From positions 1,177,599 to 1,241,598 of the forward strand of contig MU130477.1 of NCBI GenBank assembly GCA_015039465.1: a stretch of DNA of 64,000 nucleotides, in the 5' to 3' direction. The notes beneath the pieces were generated by a model that did no database searches, was not told the origin of the DNA, and saw nothing but the letters and a program-made list of their open reading frames with translations. Each line of letters starts with the position of its first letter. The stretch's first letter is position 1. The translations under genes and the position numbers were made by a program. This document shows positions 35,949 through 45,783 of the stretch, in pieces. This stretch comes from Phlegmacium glaucopus (lineage: Eukaryota > Basidiomycota > Agaricomycetes > Agaricales > Cortinariaceae).

Positions 35949-37760
35949 TCAACGCCGTCCTTGCAGGAGGGACTGGGCAGGGATAATGAAGCGCGAGAAG
36001 GCCTCGTGGGCCTCCGAATTGGCCTGGATGAACAGTGTGAGGATTTGGGCGTGTTTCCTGAGGTAGCGCAGAAACGCGTCGCTACTCCAACGCCCCATCA
36101 CCTTCATGGCTTCCATGGGTACTCCTTGGAGCAAGTAAAAGAGTGTGGCGCCAATACGAATGCCATGCCCCTGCAAGGGCTCGAGACCGGCTTGGCGAGC
36201 CGCAGAGGTGAGCCGTCTCACAAAGGCAGGCTTGGTAAGCGGACGCAGCTGGTCCTTGTGCCTATAGGCGAAGAGGTGGGTGCCCTCTAGAGGGTTGTTG
36301 ACTCGTCGATGGTTGTCAAGGGCATCGTAAGGGTCGGTAGGTCCTGGGTGACGACTCCAGTATACGTCTTCACCTTCGAGAGGGGCCGATTTGGTGCGAG
36401 GAAGATGCAGTACGGTGACCTCCAAGCCTCCTGAATTCCGCTCGACGCGCAGGCTGGCAACAGTGATATGATGAGACGGGGAGAAGGCATCTAGTCGAGG
36501 AACTACAAACTCCCCAACCCGGGCTGCTGCGTAAAAGCAGGTTGTGAGGCATGCAAACACAGCGGCGTCGAATGGTTCGTCAAGCCTTAGCTGCTGACAA
36601 ATATTAGCGATAAACTCGGGGGTGTACGGTTGTCTCTTCTTTCTCTTCGACGAGGGAGGAGTGAGGCGATCGGCTCCTTTGAGCAAGGCATCCATTTCCA
36701 AGGGGTTGAGTTTCCATTCTAACCCATGAAGGATATGCCAGGCCCGTATACCCTGGATGTAGTTAGAAATAGTAGCGCCGGAATAAGAACCAGCTAGACT
36801 CGCAATGAAAGTAGTGATGATTGGTTGACTGGTAGGAGCTCGTAGCTCCTCAGGTATGGCCTTCTTGTCGCAGTGAACATGGTAGACGAGGACTCCAGCG
36901 CTGTATGATTCCCGAGTGGAATCAGCCCATGCGTTTGACATAACGTCGAAGATATGACTGATGTCTTCCTCCGGAGCAGTGGTGTGACGACTGCGAACAG
37001 AGGGTGCTGGTATCCAGAGTCGAAGCCGGTCTCGGGCCAGGCAATGAGGGCGTAACGGAGAGGGTTCGGGTGCGAGACGCGGATTGTAAGCTGAGGGCCT
37101 GGAAGGCCGTGTCCTGATAGGAGGGATGTCTGGGGTTGGTAGATTTCCGATAGGCGTGTTGTTTTGTCGAACCCGGTTTGTAGTCAGGGGAGTGTCCTGA
37201 GCAGGGATAGGCAATGCCTCCTCGGGGTTAATAGTTGAGTTAGCAGGAGGGTGTCTCGCAGTCGAAATCAATGACAAATTGCCGGATAGCTTCTGGAATG
37301 TCGATTGCTGGGAGGAGATGAGAAGCTGCTGGGTAGAGTCCTCTCGAAGGGGCGTCTGCTGGGTTTTCTTTACTTGTAACGTAGCGTGTGATAAAAGAGC
37401 ATTGGTAAGTATTTGCGATGTCGTGGATACGGCGGAATACTTTATTAGTTTCCCAGTTTCTGCTCCTTCCCTTCCACCAGCCTTCAACGACCCCTCGGTT
37501 GTCACCAAAGACCCGGAAGTACTCACCAGGTTGGCTTGCCTGGCAGAGAGTAAGCGCAAGAAATTCGAAGCCAATAGCTTCTGCCCATCCGATATCCCTG
37601 CCATCTGTCTTCCAGCCTGGGACGAGGCGCCATGCTCGCCATTTGTTGCCGATAACAATGCCGATGCCCACACCTGAGCTGGCATCTGAGAAGGCCCTCT
37701 TGTCTGTGACAGGGGATGGGCCTGGGATAGGGCGAATGGTTCTTGGTGAGTCGAGGACAT
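35949..37760 (-). CDS. Tyrosine recombinase of the DIRS-like element
   Basis: 603 codons. The N-terminal third is low-complexity Ser/Thr/Pro-rich sequence and overlaps the RT ORF. The recombinase starts at about residue 270 (SNAWADSTRESYSAG, the SAM-like DNA-binding part). The catalytic set is R414 (AAARVGEF), H532-x-x-R535 (GHGIR), W558 (GRWSSDAFLRY) and nucleophile Y566. It would integrate the circular cDNA in place of a DDE integrase. No stop or frame break was seen. Confidence 0.85.
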   Translation of the reverse strand: MSSTHQEPFALSQAHPLSQTRGPSQMPAQVWASALLSATNGEHGASSQAGRQMAGISDGQKLLASNFLRLLSARQANLVSTSGSLVTTEGSLKAGGREGAETGKLIKYSAVSTTSQILTNALLSHATLQVKKTQQTPLREDSTQQLLISSQQSTFQKLSGNLSLISTARHPPANSTINPEEALPIPAQDTPLTTNRVRQNNTPIGNLPTPDIPPIRTRPSRPSAYNPRLAPEPSPLRPHCLARDRLRLWIPAPSVRSRHTTAPEEDISHIFDVMSNAWADSTRESYSAGVLVYHVHCDKKAIPEELRAPTSQPIITTFIASLAGSYSGATISNYIQGIRAWHILHGLEWKLNPLEMDALLKGADRLTPPSSKRKKRQPYTPEFIANICQQLRLDEPFDAAVFACLTTCFYAAARVGEFVVPRLDAFSPSHHITVASLRVERNSGGLEVTVLHLPRTKSAPLEGEDVYWSRHPGPTDPYDALDNHRRVNNPLEGTHLFAYRHKDQLRPLTKPAFVRRLTSAARQAGLEPLQGHGIRIGATLFYLLQGVPMEAMKVMGRWSSDAFLRYLRKHAQILTLFIQANSEAHEAFSRFIIPAQSLLQGRR

Positions 37761-39495
37761 TGAGCCACCAGGTAAGGTCTAGGGCGGTGTGACGGGGAGC
37801 GTGATGGGGTATGAAAGGGTTGGAATTAAATGAGCCGATGAGCGTCTCAAGCCCAGTGAGGTAAGCCCTGCCAGCCGGCAGAACCAAACTAGCGTGTAAC
37901 AGTTTTCCGTAAAGCTGTTGAGCTTCCTCCAATGTATGTGTAGGACGTGCGAGCCAATCACTGATGGCTGTCCTATATTTGATTTTCTTGTTTTCTGTGA
38001 TGGCAACCGTGCGATCTGACAGGTTCCATTCGAAGCCTAAATAAGGCACAACAGACGAAAATGGAATGGTCTTAGACGATTCCCAAGGGATTCCGAGCTG
38101 TTCGGAAATAGCATCAATGTCTGAGTCACAGTAAGAGAAAATAGAATCGGATTCAGATCGATTGGGGAGATCTGAAAAATCCAAAAAGGGGCATGCTGCA
38201 TTCTCGTCGAGCTCTGCTGGAAGGTCGTTAGGAAGGGCTTCCCCTTGGTACCAATAACGACTACCGGACTGTAATCGTCCGCCATTCTCCATGATGATAG
38301 AATGCCATTGTCGACGCTTAGCATTATAATCCGCAATATGTTCAGTTAGAATACGAAAGAATATGTGGTCATCCACCCATTTCGATAGTGGACCAATACC
38401 TCGCGCGCGGAAAACATCAGTGGTTGCATCTCCAAGCTCACCATAAATTCCTCCTGCTGATGCGAGCCCAAAGTCATTACAAATATTAATAGCGAACACA
38501 TCATCTCCAAGTAATTTTACGACGAGACCAGGCCATTGGCTGGGAATGATGGGAATAGTTCGGTATGCCTCGGCAACGTCGCGAATGGACGCTTGAGACC
38601 CGGGAGGAAGATTAAAGATGGTGAAGCAAATGGTAGCGAACGTACCCCATGTGCATGGGTACATATCCGCATCGATAGTGTAATTAATAGAAGATATAGT
38701 AGGAGTAGGGGTGTGGGGATATGAGAAATTGTGGACTGCACGGTATTTGCCTGGCTTTCCGGGTTTAGGTACCCAAGAAAGGGGTGAGGATTGAAAAGGT
38801 CCAATAAGCGACTCGACTTCTTGACGTGTGCACGGACCAATGTAACGGCCGCGTCTGAATTCGTTCGATACCACCTCTTGGTAAGCTTCTGGATGTTGAA
38901 GCAAGGTGGGACTATTAGCAGGTGCGAAAGTAGAGTAAATAGGTCGAATTCCGGCGTCGAAGCCTTTTCGTAGACTGTAAGGTAGCTTTGGGTATTTGAC
39001 AAGTAAGTTACATTGATGAAGAATAGCCTCCCAGGCGTCAGCGTTATAAGGTGTTAGCGCTTGGTCTTTTCTGCGCTCGAGGGCATCTTTGAGCCCCGTG
39101 ATCCTTGTTTCCGCATCCAGAACATTCGTGACGCTGTTCGTGCGAGCTCGAGGTGCATCCGCGGCGATTGTTCCAATCGTTACATAAGGTTGTACCAGCC
39201 GGGGTGATGAGCCTTCCTTCCTCATTTTTCCTACATCTAGCCTTGGAACCATCCCAGAACGTCTCTGCTCGACACTTCCTAGTGTCATGTGGGTCTGTGG
39301 CCAGGCATAGGGCACAGACTGCTGGGCCTTGTGAGACTGCGCCAGATGGAAAAGAGTGGTGTTTGGAAGGAGATTGTTGAGGGTTAGGGTAACGATTATA
39401 TGGAGGAGGGGATAAACGGTGACGGGAAGGCGTGTTTGCAATTCGTCGAGTAGGTGAACGTGAGCGTGAAGGATTATGGGGACGACCACTACCAC
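37240..39495 (-). CDS. Reverse transcriptase/RNase H of the DIRS-like element
   Basis: 751 codons as an open frame. The real N terminus is probably near the DAETRITGLKDALERRK block, since the first about 140 residues overlap the zinc-knuckle ORF in another frame. RT motifs: PLSWVPKPGKPGKYRAVHNF, ASIRDVAEAYRTIP, and a catalytic KWVDDHIFF (xDD box). RNase H: SDASSGVGIGI, E in GFEFLAL, FGDNRGVVEGW and a late DAPSRG. Expression may rely on frameshifting from the preceding ORF. Confidence 0.85.
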   Translation of the reverse strand: MVVVVPIILHAHVHLLDELQTRLPVTVYPLLHIIVTLTLNNLLPNTTLFHLAQSHKAQQSVPYAWPQTHMTLGSVEQRRSGMVPRLDVGKMRKEGSSPRLVQPYVTIGTIAADAPRARTNSVTNVLDAETRITGLKDALERRKDQALTPYNADAWEAILHQCNLLVKYPKLPYSLRKGFDAGIRPIYSTFAPANSPTLLQHPEAYQEVVSNEFRRGRYIGPCTRQEVESLIGPFQSSPLSWVPKPGKPGKYRAVHNFSYPHTPTPTISSINYTIDADMYPCTWGTFATICFTIFNLPPGSQASIRDVAEAYRTIPIIPSQWPGLVVKLLGDDVFAINICNDFGLASAGGIYGELGDATTDVFRARGIGPLSKWVDDHIFFRILTEHIADYNAKRRQWHSIIMENGGRLQSGSRYWYQGEALPNDLPAELDENAACPFLDFSDLPNRSESDSIFSYCDSDIDAISEQLGIPWESSKTIPFSSVVPYLGFEWNLSDRTVAITENKKIKYRTAISDWLARPTHTLEEAQQLYGKLLHASLVLPAGRAYLTGLETLIGSFNSNPFIPHHAPRHTALDLTWWLNVLDSPRTIRPIPGPSPVTDKRAFSDASSGVGIGIVIGNKWRAWRLVPGWKTDGRDIGWAEAIGFEFLALTLCQASQPGEYFRVFGDNRGVVEGWWKGRSRNWETNKVFRRIHDIANTYQCSFITRYVTSKENPADAPSRGLYPAASHLLPAIDIPEAIRQFVIDFDCETPSC

Positions 39496-39583
39496 TGGCC
39501 GTCCTGAAGTGCTGCTCCTTCTTGCGGTAGTTACGCCGCCTGGGGGTTCGCGTCGTATCTTGACGACCTTCCTGCCCAGCCAT
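39044..39583 (-). CDS. Zinc-knuckle (Gag C-terminal) ORF of the DIRS-like element
   Basis: The chosen start is the ATG of MAGQEGRQ at 39583; the longer frame upstream translates a microsatellite. A basic, proline-rich N terminus is followed by Cys/His clusters: CALCLATDPHDTRKC, then CNDWNNRRGC and HECSGCGNKDHGAQRC, the last fitting a knuckle-like nucleic-acid binder. The 3' half overlaps the RT frame. The Gag-like ORF upstream ends near a GTCAGT donor, so splicing to this ORF is conceivable, but I found no in-frame acceptor. Confidence 0.65.
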   Translation of the reverse strand: MAGQEGRQDTTRTPRRRNYRKKEQHFRTASGSGRPHNPSRSRSPTRRIANTPSRHRLSPPPYNRYPNPQQSPSKHHSFPSGAVSQGPAVCALCLATDPHDTRKCRAETFWDGSKARCRKNEEGRLITPAGTTLCNDWNNRRGCTSSSHEQRHECSGCGNKDHGAQRCPRAQKRPSANTL

Positions 39584-39665
39584 GTTGCTGTGGGCTACCC
39601 GTAACTTTGTATGCCGATAAAGAATACACAGGTTTGAATTTGATACAAACCGGCCGTTTCGGATG

Positions 39666-39735
39666 AGCGGTGCATGGTGCATGGTGCATGGTGCATGTTG
39701 CATGTTGCATGGTGCATGGTGCGTGGTGCATGAGT
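39666..39735. repeat. 7-bp microsatellite GCATGGT
   Basis: About nine tandem GCATGGT/GCATGTT units lie between the Gag-like and zinc-knuckle ORFs of the DIRS-like element. Confidence 0.85.
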
Positions 39736-39810
39736 TAGGCGGTGCACAGTGTGAAATATAATGTTTGGCACAGTATGAGATAAGTGAAGAGGAAAATGAG
39801 AGGAACAGGG

Positions 39811-40719
39811 TTAGCTGATGGTCGTCATAAGAAAAGGGGTGTAAAAACTGACCTCGTTAAGAGAAGATAGCTGAGCTTTATCCAAGATCTCCTTGTAGAT
39901 ACTCTGTAGTAAATCTTCGTTAATAACGCCGATGTTGAAGGCGGATCCCAGCCTTAGTTGATCGTGCCATTCGCGTCGCACTCTAGCCTGGTAGATAATG
40001 AGGGCTCGTTCTCCGAATTCACGCTGGCGATAGGGGTGTAATTCGAGTTGCGTAAAGAACTGAGCAAAGGCGTTAATGGCCTTTTCGGACCACTGGAATT
40101 TGGTCATCAATGGAATGAAAGCGTTTTTGGCCATGGACATTTGGCGAAAACTTAGCTCGTTATCTGGAATGACGTTCTTAGCAGCTTTGAGAGAGGATAC
40201 CGATTTCAATGTGACCATGTCGTCGACCTTGGTTAGCCCAAAGGTGTCGTCGTTTTGCGTGAGCTGAAGCTGCGTGGCATCTGCACAACCTTCAGGTGTG
40301 AGGTACCACAGCTCAACGTATTCGAAGTCTTCGATTCGTTTTAGAGCGTACTGCGCTGGTCTAGGGGCGATGTAGTTGCCAACCGTAGTGGAGTCGTCGA
40401 AATCCTTCATCTTAAGTTTCTTCTTTTCAGGCTCCGCTCTGTCGTCGTCTTGTTCCAGGGGCACCTGAACTGCCTGAGGTTCTTCCTGCTGCAGTTGCCC
40501 TAGTGCTTCTTCAGCTGCATTGGCGTCGTCGATTACCTGCTGATCCCATCTTTGGACGCGTTCGTCATGATTCTGCGTCCATGACTCGTTGAGAGCTTGT
40601 ATGGCTTGTTCCAAAGTCATCCCATTCTGCGTCAGAATGTTTCGAAGGACGTTGTAGTGCGGTCCAGCGTGGTCTGGCCTCACTTCTAGGTGGGGATTAT
40701 TAATAATCCTCTCGTCCAT
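39811..40719 (-). CDS. Gag-like ORF of the DIRS-like element
   Basis: 302 codons from the ATG at 40719. Helical and charged, with an acidic middle (EEPQAVQVPLEQDDDRAEPE), a lysine patch KKKLKMKD and a C-terminal part that looks like a capsid core (YRQREFGERALIIYQARVRREW). No catalytic motif. The position as first ORF of the element and the following zinc-knuckle ORF support a Gag role. The end (SSLNE, then GTCAGT) could be a splice donor. Confidence 0.6.
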   Translation of the reverse strand: MDERIINNPHLEVRPDHAGPHYNVLRNILTQNGMTLEQAIQALNESWTQNHDERVQRWDQQVIDDANAAEEALGQLQQEEPQAVQVPLEQDDDRAEPEKKKLKMKDFDDSTTVGNYIAPRPAQYALKRIEDFEYVELWYLTPEGCADATQLQLTQNDDTFGLTKVDDMVTLKSVSSLKAAKNVIPDNELSFRQMSMAKNAFIPLMTKFQWSEKAINAFAQFFTQLELHPYRQREFGERALIIYQARVRREWHDQLRLGSAFNIGVINEDLLQSIYKEILDKAQLSSLNEVSFYTPFLMTTIS

Positions 40720-40740
40720 AGTATTCTAGGGAGTCGGATT

Positions 40741-43199
40741 TGATAAGTATATAGAAAGCGATTAAAGTATTGCTTAGGGTTTGTGTTTCAGCAAGAGAGT
40801 GATTACTCAAGGAAAGTGTTGAAGTTAATTTAAAGAGCGAAAAACAAGCGAGAGCGAGGCAGAGAGCCAGAAACTGAGGGTGAACGATGGGAGTATTAGA
40901 AGAAGAAGCGTGTAACGCTGTGACATCCCACGTTCACTCAAAGACTTGATTCTAGTCTACGCTCATTCTTTGCTAAGACGAGAATATTGAACTTTAGTAT
41001 TTTTCGTCTCACTCTGTTGCGAATAGTCATATACGCCCCGAATCCAAGCACAATATGCTTCCAGAGCAAGGGCGCCAGCTACTTCGCTCAAACCACAGGC
41101 TCCCAGTCAGGGCCAGGTTGGTCTCTATTTCGGTTACTGTCCGTGTTCATTAACATTGCTAACTAGCTTACCAATAGGCGCGGCGAGTCGCTGAGTCGAG
41201 CGTTGGGAGAAACTCAACGGTTACATCGGAAGGAATGGTTTCACGCAACCATAAAGGAAAAACTTCTTCTTCTACGTATTCCCCTTACTAGTCGTATGAC
41301 CTAACACATTGTAAATATCATTGGTGACAAAATCCATACAGTTCCCGCCAACTAATTAATGTGTGTTTGGAAGAATTTTAACCAGTCGAGAATCAACTTT
41401 CGAGTGAAGGAAGGTTCAAGGATGATATGATTGCTTCGATACCAGGTACCCTCTGCCAAAAAATATCTTAACAAAGCTTCAAAAGTCAGACCATCTCTGC
41501 AACATAAGACCACAAGGAGAGCAGAAAGACCTAGAAATGGAAGCTTCAATATCAAAGTAAGGTTACAGGTATCATCCACAAATCCAGAGGCGAGTCTCAG
41601 GCTAATAATTACTTGAACATTTTCGGGATAAAGTTATCGGACCCGTCGTCTCGACACCTCACGTTTCACGTGGGCGGGTGTTCTGATGAACCTACCGTTA
41701 CCAGACCTTGACCAGCTCAAGTCTATGTATAGCGACCTCAGGCTCGGATTACATCACTTCACATGACCAAAGAATGTCAATTCATGACATTTCTTCTAAT
41801 TTCCTTTTGGGACAAAATCAGAGCAAACCCCGAGAACGCAATATAGGCGCGTCGCATGTAAAAAATAGCCCTCGGGGGTCTATGGGAAGGCGCAGCAAGC
41901 ACTGCCAAGCAGTATCTCAATCTTGGACACTATGCACAACGCGAAAATCGAGTCCAGACTCTGATAAAGACCACTGGCATTTTTAGCATCTTGAAATTAT
42001 AAATACTTTTAATGAGCAAATGACAATAACCCGGCTCAGCTTGCCACAGACGAATTTAAAGGAGCAGGCTTTTAGAGCGGAACGTACTTGCTTCTCTGGA
42101 AGAAACCCCCTTTATCTCCATGTGTTGGTTTGCAACGCGGTCAGTGGGGTTCCATGGATGCTTATCGCAAAGGAAGCAAGCTGAATGGGCTGCAAAGGAG
42201 TACCGAGGTCACCGCCGTGTTATTCCAGAGCTATTCTCCAAGATCTCATCCAGGTAGATATGATTTGATGATTTGATCTAATCACAACTTCAAGTCACTT
42301 GTGTAACAAGATATATTCATTCAACCTCTAATTTACTAGTACTAATATAATTTCTTACTGAACACAGTACGTAGTTTTTACATTCATACATTCATTATAG
42401 TGTATACTTACTAAGTACATTCGTTTATTCTCAATCCTATGCAAATCCTACGCCAATCCTACGCATAGCAGTCACGGTTGAGTCATATAACACGTGATGT
42501 AGTCCCAAACCTCATCGAACAAATAAACAAACCTAAAGGGACGGCCTCTCTGATGAAACTCAACTAGAAGCGATAAGAGTGGTACTTCTAGGGTCCTGTC
42601 CTTCTAGTTCACACAAACTAGTCTTTGAACCTTGTTTTCGTTCCCACTGACATCTGTCTTTCAAATCTGAATGACGTTCATTCCAGTATTCTTCCAGGTA
42701 GGGCAGCCCATTCAACTCAGGATTCAGGGAAGCCACCAGTGTCTGATTTAGGGTACCCATGTACATTGTACTACTTCCTTAGAATGGTACTGAAATCTAA
42801 TTTTGGTGCTTTAGGGTGGGTATGGAAACTCTGGGCCCTTGACGATCTCGAAGGAATATCAATGAATCTTCATGGACAGTACTTGGCGGGCTACATAGGC
42901 CACCAACATAAGAACATCACCACAGCCTCTATGATATCGACGGGCTGTTATGGTGAAACATCTGAATTGTGTAGCCGTAATACCAAATCGTGCAGGGATC
43001 TAATCTTGGAACCTCCCTACTCAGAAGATTGCTCCAACATTCTTCCGCGATTCTGGGCCTATATAGTTCAGAAGCCGAAACTTGGTGATCGAGGCTACCT
43101 ACTTATAGGAAAAGGGACTAGTATTTATCACTACGCACCCTACTACGTTTATCCCCCATCCTCAAAATTCTTCCCCCCCCCCCCCAAGTACCCTTCCTC
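40741..43199. other. Intergenic
   Basis: No convincing gene. A 258-codon plus-strand frame (42625-43401) has no domain, no codon bias and contains a proline run from a C homopolymer at about 43175; I consider it chance. The right terminus of the DIRS-like element should lie in the first few hundred bases. Confidence 0.45.
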
Positions 43200-43552
43200 A
43201 TGGATTATACACCGTCCAACGAGCGCAAGTCACAACCACTCTCTCAGGTGCTTCGAGTCAAGACACAACGAGCTGCCACTTGGCTCAGCAGACCCTCATT
43301 TTTCCGATTCAAATCGAAATCCTCAGCTCGTTCCCGCTCTTCCTCCGACTCGCAATCTTCGTTATCAGTCAACACCTCACTCTCTAATCAATCATCGTTG
43401 ACAACAAACTCCAGTAGGCCGATTCGATCGACGCCACCGACCACTCTCGTTACTATACCCACCATACCTGGGGTACGTTGATTAAAGATTCCCTGACTGT
43501 CCCTTGATATTGATATATATCTATGATGTTTCATCTTCAGTACTTCTTCTAG
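43200..43552 (+). CDS. Small basic Ser-rich protein, function unknown
   Basis: Exon 43200..43472 and a tiny second exon 43541..43552 (YFF stop) are separated by a 68-nt intron with GTACGT donor and TTCAG acceptor, giving 94 residues. The sequence is basic at the start (RKSQPLSQVLRVKTQR, FFRFKSKSSARSRSSS), then Ser/Thr/Pro-rich. Composition and intron look genuine, but no domain was recognised. It may be incomplete. Confidence 0.4.
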
Positions 43553-44460
43553 CTTCTGTATCACCGATTCCGTGGTTCCGTGAACTGCTATCTTCTGTTG
43601 TGTTTATCGATTTTCTCCACAAAATTTCTTCGATAAATCTTCGCCTTTACCTGCGTCTTAATATGTACCCTCGAGCAAAGCCATCAAGATGGAAAATATT
43701 TTGAATAGTTACATTATTTGTATAACACTCTCTGGCATACCGAAAGTCTAGTTTTCTTCCAGTAACTGCTTGTAAGAATTAAAGTGATGGAAAGCCCTTG
43801 AACATGGGCCAGAACTGGGATTTTCAGGCCACGGCAGCTTATTCTTACTGTATAACTAGCGGCCTATCGACTTTTGAACAGCTCCATGGCCAAGTGCCGC
43901 AGCATTTTATCACATTACAAGACAGAAAGAGACTATACGTCGCGCGTTTGGGTGTGTGGTATGTCGTGGATCACCGTCCACTCTCATCATATCATCCAAG
44001 TCGAAACATACTTACACGTAAATTAGGTTTTGACCTCATTTTAAACATCGATCGTGTGTCCTTCGACTACGACTGGTCAACTACGTAAACGGTTTTTAAG
44101 CAAGGATGGAGGTTGTTAGCGTTATTGAATAGCGTCCATTAACTTGCTTACTTTCTTAGATCTTTGGCGGAAGCTTTGTACCTTGCTTTGTACATTGGCC
44201 CCTGTCCGAAGCGGCCATGGCATTCAATCTTAATGAGTCGACCACCACGTTGCATCCGCAACTTGCGGCATTGCAGCATGCAATTTGAATTATGCATGAT
44301 CGACCATCCCAGCAAGACGCATCCACTCTCCTCCTCTCTTTCTTTCGGTAGGCACCACTCAACATTGGTTCACAGAAGTTGCTGACATACATTTATCCTT
44401 CAATACGACTCCTTATAGCTGGTCGAATCCCCTTCTTACACTCTGAGTCACTGGCAAGCC
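43553..44460. other. Intergenic
   Basis: No supported gene. Probably the promoter and leader of the four-TM gene at its right end. Confidence 0.4.
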
Positions 44461-45488
44461 ATGTCGCTATTATCCTCAGTTGCGCTGGCCTCGACGTCCG
44501 CTTTTGATTCCACCTCTACCTTTGTCTCAGCCTCCTTTGTCGCTCCTGCAGCCACTAGCACACCTCTCCCACCCCTAGATGATTTTTTCTCCTCCCGAAC
44601 ATCTTATCTCTCCAGTACTCTAACAAGTCTCATAGCATGCTTGACACCAATGCTCGGGCTTATGTACCTTGTTGTACTTTCTTGGGCTTGGAGACATTCC
44701 AATAACAACCCAAAGGCTTTAAATAAAACTTCAGGTATACTAGTTCAGCGACATGCACCGAGTCCGTGGCTTTTCTTATTCGTGTGTCTGCATTGTATAG
44801 CCTGATGATGGACTTTAGGTGTTTATACATTTTTGGTTATGGGTAGTTTAGCAGAGGTAAGATTTAAATATGGCTGAAATTTATGATTTTCATCATCATA
44901 AACATTGATGTGTAGGTAGCGATCGCCAGCTGGCTCACCTTGCAATACCGGTTCAATCAAAATTATCCTAACATCCAAGTACAAACTGGAGCACAATTAC
45001 TTCTGTAAGTGACCGTTTTCAATAAAATCTCCCGTTCCTTATTCTCGTATTGCTTATGTTCTATCACTTCATTCACGTTGATTTTTTTTGGTTTGTTTAA
45101 ACAGATTTGTATCCTGTTGGACCGCTCTCACTGCAGGCGCATACTCCCTGATATTTCTTCACTTGGCTTGGTCCAAGCATCCAATAGCATCTATCGGAGC
45201 TCAGGTGATTTGGATCTTTGTCACTTGGTTGATTTGGATTGTCGGCGCTGGAATCCTGAATGCTGCTGCCTCGTCATTCTTGTTACATGGTGGCCGGTGT
45301 GGTTCTGACGGTGTGGTATATTGCGGCCAGATACGGGCTCTATTTGGTGCGTTACACAGTCCTTTTGTCATCCTTTCATACACCATTGAGCGTTGGTTGT
45401 TTTATCAGGCGTCGCCGTGGTAGAAAGGTGGATACTCATTACTCGCACTCGAAAAGTGACTGACGAAGTTCCCCCAGTCTCATGCTGA
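44461..45488 (+). CDS. Four-TM MARVEL-like membrane protein
   Basis: Five exons: 44461..44734, 44819..44856, 44916..45004, 45105..45346 and 45409..45488. All phases agree, giving 240 residues. After a Ser/Thr-rich N terminus come four hydrophobic helices: LIACLTPMLGLMYLVVLSWA, VYTFLVMGSLAEVAIASWL, LLLFVSCWTALTAGAYSLIF and VIWIFVTWLIWIVGAGILNA. A short Cys-containing loop and basic cytosolic tail (RWILITRTRK) follow. Spacing and the YRFNQNYPN loop match fungal MARVEL-like proteins of the plasma membrane, where eisosome or trafficking roles are typical. The small second exon (38 nt) was chosen because it alone restores a continuous second helix. Confidence 0.75.
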
Positions 45489-45783
45489 CTGCGGGAATGT
45501 TAGCGATGCTGTGGTTGGCCTGGCAGTCAGCGCGTGATGTCCTTAAGCCAGCCTCGTTTCCGATGCGGTGAGGTCACCTCAAGACTATCCCTCGATAACT
45601 TATAACATCTGAGTTCTCACATCTTGCCCTTGTGTAACTAATTTATCTTATAAAACCGGAAACATTGTCTCAATGATCAAATAAAAGTTATATATATTAG
45701 TATCTGCGTTAAATTAAAATAATAAGCTTTGTAGAAAGGTTCCAATATAGAACCTTTCATAGATTAAAGTCAAGGGCTACGTG

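Larger units (their letters stand above)
35640..40740 (-). mobile_element. DIRS-like tyrosine-recombinase retrotransposon
   Basis: On the minus strand, 5' to 3': Gag-like ORF, zinc-knuckle ORF, RT/RNase H ORF, tyrosine-recombinase ORF; the last two overlap by about 520 nt. There is no DDE integrase, no protease and no LTR, the hallmark of DIRS-type elements. The end near 35645-35690 contains a partly palindromic motif (ACCCTGTATCAAC ... GTTGATGAACAGGGT). I could not find a matching repeat at the other end (about 40740-41000), so the termini are approximate. The ORFs are intact, so insertion was probably recent. Confidence 0.75.

Noticed and set aside
42625..43401. 258-codon plus-strand ORF
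   Set aside because: Random composition, includes a translated C homopolymer, and overlaps the more convincing small gene at 43200 in another frame.
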